This document shows positions 56,358 to 64,000 of a stretch of DNA of 64,000 nt, one piece after another. The notes under the pieces are model-generated. The model was not told the origin of the DNA. It worked only from the letters and a program-made list of their open reading frames with translations, and did no database searches. Position 1 is the stretch's first letter; the number at the start of each line of letters is the position of its first letter. The stretch is from contig CM032228.1 in NCBI GenBank assembly GCA_019009955.1, positions 254,350,001-254,414,000 on the forward strand, written 5' to 3'. A program made the position numbers and the translations under genes. Origin of the DNA: Riptortus pedestris. Its lineage: Eukaryota > Arthropoda > Insecta > Hemiptera > Alydidae.

Positions 56358-56729
56358 AAACTGAGCTCCCCTCCCCCACCAACAGTTACTGATATGATAA
56401 TAATAATTGTTAAAGGCCTAATAGAGATGGCTGTTGACACTTGTACAATCGTATCTCTGTTTGTACAAATGACCATATCTGACTTCCTCCTTCTCGCTCT
56501 ATTACTCAATAAATAGCCTCATATCAGCCTCTATTAACATTGCGCAATATCCTACCCAACAACATCATCATCATCATCACGGCCAGTACAATTAATTAAT
56601 GTACTTACAATAATACAATTACACTAATTAATGTCCAGTCGCAGACATCTGCTTCGGTCGACTGAGATTTCATGTTAACGACTCATGAAGATACCGTTTT
56701 GTTTTAGAAATCGGATGGTTCTTTAAGTC
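56358..56729. other. Unique DNA, nothing recognised
   Basis: Only a short (CAT)n run near 56562-56578 stands out. Confidence 0.45.
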
Positions 56730-56850
56730 GGGAGGTTTCTTATTACCGTTTGTATTTACTCACTTAATATTCACGGTGGTGCTGTGTTACCGGTATGTAG
56801 ATCTATCTATTGTATAACTTCACGAGGGAAATCTGCTTAGTTTACGTCTA
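56730..56850 (+). repeat. PalHel long-type 3' part
   Basis: TATTACCGTTTGTATTTACT, CACTTAATATTCACGGTGGT and GAGGGAAATCTGCTTAG identify the last part of a long-type copy. The hairpin is missing after GTTTACG. Confidence 0.75.
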
Positions 56851-57282
56851 GCTAGTTAGTTTAGTCTACGTAAGCTTCTTATTGCGGGAAAAATGAATAA
56901 TAGACGCTTTTCTGGTCACAAGGCTTTTTGGGTGGTCAGTTCTTCTGATTCGGACACCTTACTGTGGTTTGATACCCGGCGGGGATTTGAATGCACTAAT
57001 AGGTCGGTGGCAGCAGGGAGCATGCGCGTGTAATATGCCAGTTAGCCAAGGCCTACTTGGGCAGTGCTAAGAGTGAAAATAAGACTCCCGTAATCAGAGC
57101 ATTTCTCATCCTTTCACCCCACCTTGTCGTGTTTCTTAAACAGCAGCGCATTTCTATATCCACGGCATACCGCAGCTCTCAAGAGCTAACAGCATTTTAG
57201 CATTTCCTCAAAAATAAATCAGCACTGAAAACCTTCTTCGAAGAGTCACTGTTACTTGCAAGACGTCAAAAATGTCTGCCTT
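56851..57282. other. Unique DNA, nothing recognised
   Basis: A tRNA-like word (CAGTTAGCCAAGG) occurs at about 57040 without a matching B box. No gene is recognised. Confidence 0.4.
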
Positions 57283-58202
57283 AACTGCGTAAACTAAGCA
57301 GATTTCCCACGTGAAGTTTTAAAATAGGGAAATCTGCACATACTGCTAACACTTAACACCACCGTGAGTAAATACAAACGGTAATGAGAAATCTTTCAGT
57401 TAATTTCAATAAGCTCTCAACGGAAACGGCTTCTGAATTGTAAACAAATAGGTCTGCCAGTTACTCAGAGCTGAACAGATAGATAGACATATTATTCACC
57501 GGAAAGAAAAACATTTACTATAACTTTATTGCAAAATATTTACTATATCTAGTACTGCAATTTATAGTGAATCAGAATAATTTATATTTTAGTAACTCAA
57601 ATTTTAGTTGTCCAAGAACTGAAGAAGGGTGGGGCGGATGAACAAATCGTATTTGCATATATCTCACAAAGTATAAGCTTAAATGACTAGAGCGGTTAGA
57701 AGAATCTCACACCAGAGCCGAACAGCTACGGAAACGGATGAACTAATCCGGAAACTTACGACAATACCCGATCTCATCTAGTCCTTTATCCACACACTCT
57801 TAATAAAAATGCAAATATTTCGGTTAATATTAGAGAAAATATGTATATATCAACGTTTATAGGTAATTTTATTTATAATAAAATTGGCCATGTACAATTT
57901 TAAGATCCGACTTATAGTAACGGAGATATTTTTTTTAAATTACCCCTCTAACCCCACCCCCTCTCGCAGGTCCGATTTCAGCCATTAACGAACTTGATCT
58001 TTCTTTTTGCATAAAACGATTAAATATCGAGATTGGTAACGATTACACAATAACTGCGACTGCTAGAGCGTTTACAGTCAAATATATATTATTTTGAGCG
58101 GACCTCATTTGCGTCATCTCCTGGGTAGGATGGATAGACATTTGAGAAAACTTTGCGAAAATGTCGTAACGAGTACAACTTCCATTAAGGAAAATCTGCT
58201 GA
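57283..58202 (-). repeat. PalHel copy, long type
   Basis: The hairpin is halved (CTGCGTAAACTAAGCAGATT). Long-type modules follow (CACCACCGTGAGTAAATAC, GTAATGAGAAATCTTTCAG), then the inverted-repeat boxes, CAGCCATTAACGAACTTGAT and a minimal AT tract. The 5' segment and a partial palindrome (CCATTAAGGAAAATCTGCT) end it. Confidence 0.82.
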
Positions 58203-58235
58203 GCTTACGCAGCCCCTGCGTGACGGACTTTTTCT
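58188..58235 (+). repeat. PalHel 3' hairpin fused to a 5' palindrome
   Basis: The palindrome of the minus-orientation copy runs straight into a plus-orientation 3' end (AATCTGCTGAGCTTACGC, GCAGCCCCTGCGTGACGG, ACTTTTTC). The shared AATCTGCT makes the junction seamless. Confidence 0.75.
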
Positions 58236-58489
58236 TCTCCCATCGAGACGTCGGGTATGACACAAGAGCATTGAGATCCCCCCACCAGAGATAGGCTAGA
58301 AAACAATGTTACTTAACAGGGAGGAGAGCCGGTGAGCAATGGAGTGCCGAATCAATTCGTTCCGCGATGCCTGATGAAATACAGCCAGTAGCTATATACT
58401 CCACTTCCAGGACCAATGTCAGGCCGAAGATATGGCCCGAGGAAACGAGACTGGGCAAGCACGCCAGAGGAACCAAGTGACACCCAAAG

Positions 58490-59494
58490 GAAGCCCGTCA
58501 CGCAGGTGCTGCGTAAACTGAGCAGATTTCCCATGTGAAGGTTTACAATAGAGAAATATACATACTTGTAACACTTAACACCACCGTGAACATTAAGTGA
58601 ACAAATATAAATGATAACGAGAAATCTTTCAGTCAATTTACATTTTAAGAACCTTCACACCTGGAAGCGTCTGAATTATAAACAAACAGATCAGGAAACC
58701 TTTCAGAGCAGAATGATAGAAATATTCTTGCTCGGAAAGAAAAACAATTACTGAAATATATCTGAAAACTATTTACTAGTTCTGCAATTTATAAAGAACC
58801 AGAATAATTTTTATTTCAATCACTCTAATTTTAGTAATCTAAGAACCAAAGGCGAGGGGCGGGGTCGTCAGAAAGCATTTGCACGTATCTCATGTAGAAA
58901 AGATTTGTTAAACACAATATTTGTTATTTCAGCTTGAAATAAGACGGTTCATGATATGTTGGCTAGTTCATTACGTGCAATGACGAAGAAGGGGGGTATA
59001 TTGAAGGCTGAAAATTTTTAAAAAAAGTCAAATATCTCAGTTAATATTTGAAATAGAAAAATAATGTATATAACAACATTAATAGGTAATTAAATTTACA
59101 ATAAGGTTGGTTATGTACAAATTTTTGATCCGACTTATAATAACTAAGATATTTCAAATTTTAAAAATTACCCCTCTAAACCCTTTCTTGAGGGAAAGAA
59201 AAACAATTAGAAATGGATCTCAATAAAATATATTTATTTTATTGAAAATAAATTGTTTACCATATAAGTTGATCTTTAGTTTTACATAAAACGCTTATAT
59301 AGTTTGGTAATGATTAAACAAAAATTGGGACCACTATAGCATCAACAGACACACACATATATATATAGTTTTGAACGGTCCTCATTTTCGTCATCTCCAG
59401 GGTAGGATTGAAGGACATTTGAGGACATTTTTCGAAAATCTCGTCATGGGTACGACCTCAATAGCTGATTTCCCTTAGGGGAAATCTGCTAAAA
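58490..59494 (-). repeat. PalHel reference copy, long type, full length
   Basis: It opens CCCGTCACGCAGGTGCTGCG and AACTGAGCAGATTTCCCATG. The long-type modules (CACCACCGTGAACATTAAGT, TGATAACGAGAAATCTTTCA), the inverted-repeat boxes and a core with internal rearrangement follow. A (CA)n(TA)n tract (about 59351-59367), the 5' segment and TTTCCCTTAGGGGAAATCTG end it. It is about 1.0 kb, the longest continuous copy here. Confidence 0.88.
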
Positions 59495-59499
59495 TGTAT

Positions 59500-59543
59500 T
59501 AAGACCAACGCTTTAACTCACCTGGCTAACTTGTGAGGCGCCG
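59500..59543 (-). mobile_element. SINE head fragment
   Basis: Read in reverse, CAAGTTAGCCAGGTGAGTTA and AAGCGTTGGTCTTA match the A-box end of the SINE at 10961. It stands within a few bases of the PalHel palindrome, as does the head fragment at 28944. Confidence 0.65.
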
Positions 59544-60023
59544 AATGTAATAAATTTTAGACATATGAATTAACATTCATTCCAAATGAAAATCAACTTA
59601 TCATTATCTCGCTTCTAAATCTTATGACAGATTTTTTTTATCGTTTTTCCTCGTTGCGTTTATAAGCATTAAGTTGTTCAACTCGAAAAATCGTTTACCA
59701 TTCTTTTATAGATACACAATTAAAACTTAAAACAGGATCTTCATAATTCAATTATGCCACTGAACATTTACAAATTTAGCAAATATTTTTATCTGTTGTC
59801 CTTGAATTGTAGATCGTAAAACGCCCGCGATTATCAGTTCATATCCGGATCATAGACGTAACTACTGATAACTTTTACAAATTAAATTACAACAAAATTT
59901 ATATACTTGTATTAGATAATAGCTGCGTTTTCCTCTTGGGTCTTAATAATGAAATATACACAGATTGATTTTATTGGCTAGTATATACATGTTTTAGCTT
60001 GAGTCTGGCCCATTTAGTGTTAC

Positions 60024-60079
<56 letters not shown>

Positions 60080-60171
60080 AAACATCATTACCAAGAAATT
60101 AGCAGATTAGGAGGCTGACCACACAGGTACCCTCCGAAAGAGGGCAGCTTATTTTGTTTGTTTTTTTATAT
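59544..60171. other. AT-rich unique DNA with (TA)n
   Basis: A (TA)n tract occupies about 60028-60074. Nothing else is recognised. Confidence 0.5.
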
Positions 60172-60381
60172 ACTACTCAAAAATGAATAGGGATATTGGT
60201 TATGTTTTTCTTATCCTATTAATTTTAATTAAATCGACCTTAATTAAATAAATTTTTTATGGGGGAAAAAGACAATAATTTCTATTAAATATTAATGATA
60301 TTTAGAATTAAAAAAAAAAATGCTATGCCCATAAATACCACAAAACCTACCAACCTACCAATATCCCTATTCATTTTTGAG

Positions 60382-60384
<3 letters not shown>
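60172..60384. mobile_element. Tc1/mariner-type MITE, copy 2
   Basis: It has the same inverted ends as copy 1 (CTACTCAAAAATGAATAGG and, in reverse, CTGCTCAAAAATGAATAGG) and the same interior in opposite orientation. It is 213 bp long. TA precedes it. TT follows, so the right target-site copy has mutated. Confidence 0.88.

Positions 60385-60442
<58 letters not shown>
60385..60442. repeat. (TA)n microsatellite
   Basis: TA dinucleotides start right at the MITE's end. Confidence 0.92.
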
Positions 60443-60447
<5 letters not shown>

Positions 60448-61399
60448 TAAGAACTAATGACATAATATTTTTTTTTACTTTTTTTTTTTTTAATAAATAT
60501 ACTTAAACTTCTAAAATTCTTTATTAACTTAATCTGATTAGTACAATTTGTTCATCATATATATTAACATTTATTTATTTATTTCCTGAGACTAAGATAT
60601 TTCCTGACCATTAAGCAAGATAATTTTGTACACTATGTCGTTGCATACTACTGAAAAGAATAAGTAAATCATGTTCACTTTACGAATGTGCTCAATGTGA
60701 AGAATATCTGGATATATATGTATATATATATTTGAATAGAGAAGTTCTTAATCGTATTGCCGGTTTCCTCTTTACGTGGGGTTTTGACGGCGTGTATTAT
60801 CTAGTCATTTTTATTATTGAAATGTCGGTTTTTTCAATGATTTTTACACCAACCATAATCTTTATCCTTAATAAAATCTCTCACCAGACTGATTATTCAA
60901 TAGAGGATTTTGAGATTAATATAAGATTTTTTTTATTATTATTTATCCACAGCCTAATGTTGAAAACAATGCACTCGAAGAAAGTGCTTTGACGTGTTTG
61001 GATTATATTATTTAGACGCGTGATCACGCTTGGCGTATTTCCCTTAAGGATTTTGTATCATTGGAATAACTATATTTTCTGTTATTATATACGGGATCAT
61101 TGTATTGGGTTATTGAAATGCATGAGTTGTCAAATGTTCAGAGTCTTGGTTCTAAGTAATCAATGCGTTAAAGCACTTCGGAAAGTTGTTCAAGTATGTC
61201 CTATACAATAGAGGTATCTGACACCAAAGAGAGATTTTCGGAACCGGAAAGAGCCATCGAAGAAACTGATATGAATATAATTTTACGGCTGGCTTAACAT
61301 CTTGGTCGAACTGTGCATACATACATTTCTCTGGAGTCATCAAATTTTTAATATTTTATTTGCATACTTCTAGGATCTATTTAGGTTTCAGAAGAAATC
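60443..61399. other. AT-rich unique DNA
   Basis: An 86-codon plus-strand frame at 60732-60992 is rich in Ile and Phe, as expected from AT-rich DNA, and matches nothing known. No RNA gene is seen. Confidence 0.4.
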
Positions 61400-62370
61400 G
61401 GACTCAGCCATATAGATATGAGTTAAACCATGTGAGTTATAGACATATGCGTCAAGCAATATATATTGTAGGTGTATTAGTTAAGCCATATGAAATATAA
61501 GCATATGAGTTAAGCCATATGTATGATTTAAGGCAAATGAATTGAGGCATAAGAGTCATTGTCATATGTGCTACAACATAAGAGTTAAACCATAAAAATC
61601 ATACGTTTATGAATTAAACCATAATAGTTAGGTCATAAGAATCATAGCTATATGACCTAAAACATGAAGAGTTAAACCATAAAAATCATAGACATACGAA
61701 TTAACCATAAGTGCTAAGCGTATGAATTAAATCATAAGAGTTAAGCCATAAAAATCGCGAACAAAGGAATTAAAACATAAAAGCTAAGCCTTAAGAATCA
61801 TAGCCATACTAGACAAAACACAACTAGTTAGCCATAAGAATCATAGCCATACTAGACAAAACACAACTGACCTAAACATATATGACCTAAAACATGAAGA
61901 GTTAAGCCATAAGAATAATAGCCATATGACCTAAAACATGAAGAGTTAAGCCATAAGAATAATAGCCATATGAGGTAAAGCATAAAGAGTTAACCCATAA
62001 AAATCGCAAACAAATGAATTAAAACAAAAGTTAAGCCATAAGAATCATAGCATACTAGACAAACACACAACTAGTTAAGCCATAAGAATCATAGCCATAC
62101 TAGACAAAACACAACTAGTTAAGCCATAAGAATCATAGCCATACTAGACAAAACACAACTAGTTAAGCCATAAGAATCATAGCCATATGAGCTAAAACAT
62201 AAAGAGTTAAGCCATAAGAATCATAGCCATATGAGCTAAACATAAAGAGTTAAGCCATAAGAATCATAGCCATATGAGCTAAAACATAAAGAGTTAAGCC
62301 ATAAGAATCATAGCCATATGAGCTAAAGGAATGAGTTAAGCCATCATCAGAATCATAGCCATATTTTCGC
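61400..62370. repeat. 44-bp minisatellite, about 20 units
   Basis: The unit is GTTAAGCCATAAGAATCATA, GCCATATGAGCTAAAACATA and AAGA. GTTAAGCC occurs at 62162, 62206, 62249 and 62293. A variant with ACTAGACAAAACACAACTA in place of the second half occupies 61800-62165. The first 300 bases are strongly decayed. Confidence 0.9.
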
Positions 62371-62510
62371 AATGTGAACTAAGGCGTTGGCTCAAATACA
62401 TTTGCTTTAATTTGATTCCCGTGCGAGCAACAGGTATTTATCAAATGACGACCTCATTAAATAACATCTACTAGCAGCGGTAGTATAAAGTGGGCGTTAA
62501 CAAATAACAT
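62371..62510 (+). mobile_element. tRNA-derived SINE, old copy
   Basis: AATGTGAACTAAGGCGTTGG (A-box region), TTTGATTCCCGTGC (B-box region) and, in the body, TCATTAAATAACATC and AAGTGGGCGTTAACAAATAA follow the order of the SINE at 10961 with many substitutions. It is an older insertion of the same family. Confidence 0.65.
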
Positions 62511-63446
62511 TTTATCGTAAGAAATATAGATCTTTCAAAAGATAAGTGTAAATATTTGTTGTTCACCGTTTTATATCTATAAAAAAAGTCCTCCAAACTC
62601 CATTTTGAATCCATGATGCAACCGCAGACGCATATTGTCAAACCGGTTTTTTAATATTTATTACTGTCGTCTACAGGAAAGCATAAAAACAAAATTATCC
62701 ATGTTACTCGTATATTTTTTTTTTTATAAATCAAAATTTATTGAAAAACATTGTCACTTGACCCAATTTCGAGATATTGGCCCGAAACGAAAAGAATCCT
62801 CAGGTAAAAGATATTAGCCGTTGCTTGTATCCTACAATGTGTGTTGTAACCATAAGACAAATCGTCTACTTTTTTTATTCGTCAGCAATAGAAACATTTT
62901 ATAGAAGCAGAAGAAATAATAACACTTTATTATAGATTTAAGCGTGTCTGCTGACCGATGTGTGTTGCCGACTATAGCTAAATAATAATCCCATTAAAAT
63001 AAAAAATAAAGTAATTGTTAATAAACAAAAATTCACTTTAACTAGCCAATGACAACAAAATAATGAAAACTTCAAATAATTATTGAAATCACTTTTATTT
63101 ATCAACTAGTTTCTGGTCCATCTGATGGCTCACCAGGAGAAATTCTACTACCAAAAGGCAACTAAACTAACTCCAACTTTTCTCTATAGGACCTTCCATT
63201 AGCCATGCCAGTCGGAGAATGGCCAGGCAAAGTATGGCGGCTAAAGTCAGCTGATTAAGATCGATAAGTCACGAAATAAAAATATATCGATTATCACTAA
63301 AGAAGTGGAGACTAAACAGTAAATGAGAAATTTATAATTCATCAAATATCACTTTAAAGTTTTTAATAAATTAAAATATATATAATTAACATGTATTATC
63401 TCGGTTTATAAATCACCCTTTTTTCTCTATTTTTTATTATGTGAAT
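62511..63446. other. AT-rich unique DNA
   Basis: No gene, RNA or repeat family is recognised. Confidence 0.45.
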
Positions 63447-63571
63447 ATTAACAGATTTCCCTAAGGGAAATCAGCTACTGAGGTCGTTCTCATGACGCGA
63501 TTTTCGAAAAATTCAAATGGGCATAAGTCCGTCTCCCTAACCAGGAGATGGCGAAAATGAACTCCGTTCAA

Positions 63572-63662
<91 letters not shown>

Positions 63663-63955
63663 TGTATGTGTGTGTGTGTGTGTGTGGGTGTATGTCTCTA
63701 GACTTTCTCTATGTGTGTTCTAGAGGTCGCAAATTTTGCTAACGATATTGTTATATGCATTTACTCTCTATCTTGAATATTAACCGAGGGCTAATTTCAG
63801 CTCTAGCTGTGAGCTTCTGCCGTAAGTAGTTCGGCCGATTCAGTAACTATTCGGCTCTTGGTTTAGATACTTGTTGCTACTACTGTTGCTAGTATGCAGA
63901 TTTCTCTCGTGGGAAAGCTGCTTAATTTACGCAGCCCCTGCGTGACGGACTTTCA
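63447..63955 (+). repeat. PalHel copy with (TA)n(TG)n
   Basis: TTTCCCTAAGGGAAATCAGC, the 5' segment, then TA (63576-63626) changing to TG (63627-63685). The core is largely deleted: only GAGGTCGCAAATTTT and TTGAATATTAACCGAGG remain. GTGGGAAAGCTGCTTAATTT and a perfect hairpin GCAGCCCCTGCGTGACGG end it. Confidence 0.85.
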
Positions 63956-63969
63956 CGAGTATTTCCTTA

Positions 63970-64000
63970 ATAAGAGATTTTCTTTAAGGGAATTCTTCTA
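63970..64000 (-). repeat. PalHel palindrome at the window edge
   Basis: AAGAGATTTTCTTTAAGGGA looks like the palindrome of a further copy. The orientation is uncertain because the sequence stops here. Confidence 0.5.

Overview
The window looks like an intergenic or intronic stretch of a large, AT-rich, repeat-laden animal genome, probably an invertebrate. The reasons are a tRNA-derived SINE with pol III boxes, remnants of a hAT transposase and of a LINE, RTE-type and Penelope-type retroelement ends, a Tc1/mariner-type MITE pair, and very many (TA)n, (CA)n, (GA)n and (CT)n tracts. There are no operons, bacterial genes, rRNA or functional tRNA genes. I recognise no host protein-coding gene. The long open frames on the minus strand at 33.3-39.7 kb come from a 129-bp tandem repeat. 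I could not fix the species.

The main content is one interspersed family, given the working name PalHel here. About 40 whole or partial copies on both strands cover roughly 19 kb, or about 30% of the window, estimated by eye. In plus orientation a copy reads: a 28-bp perfect palindrome (half-site AGCAGATTTCCCTT); a conserved 5' segment (GGTCGTACTCATGACGCG, then ATGACGAAAATGAGGTCCG); a microsatellite, usually (TA)n; a conserved core (CGCTCTAGCGGTCGCAA); a nested inverted repeat (AAATATCTCCGTTA ... TAACCGAGATATTT); a variable 3' part; an inverted copy of the 5' end (GGGAAATCTGCT); a 3' hairpin (ACGCAG-CCC-CTGCGT); and the tail GACGGACTTTT. Copies fall into a short type (about 0.6 kb) and a long type (about 0.9-1.0 kb). 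Subterminal inverted repeats, a terminal hairpin, a central microsatellite and head-to-tail tandem junctions resemble non-autonomous Helentron elements (HINE/DINE-1 type). That classification is inference.

Layout. 0-5.7 kb: PalHel copies and unique AT-rich DNA. 5.66-6.2 kb: 57-bp minisatellite. 6.6-6.8 kb: (CT)n. 7.4-9.9 kb: PalHel cluster. 10.76-11.18 kb: two SINEs. 12.4-13.1 kb: hAT-like element containing a 450-bp palindrome with Penelope-like ends. 14.5-15.35 kb: about 21-bp minisatellite with a 62-bp higher-order unit. 17.24-17.45 kb: LINE C-terminal remnant. 17.6-21.3 kb: duplicated block with PalHel copies. 22.37-22.57 kb: MITE. 24.3-28.1 kb: a PalHel copy split at its microsatellite by two RTE-like elements carrying 298-bp tandem repeats. 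30.2-31.1 kb: 31-bp and longer tandem repeats. 33.3-39.75 kb: about fifty 129-bp satellite units. 43.06-43.47 kb: hAT transposase remnant. 44.0-44.7 kb: 77-bp minisatellite. 46.3-47.05 kb: about 80-bp minisatellite. 47.5-59.5 kb: many PalHel copies. 60.17-60.38 kb: second MITE. 61.4-62.37 kb: 44-bp minisatellite. 63.45-64 kb: last PalHel copies.

All coordinates of repeats come from reading by eye. Ends of degenerate copies may be off by tens of bases.
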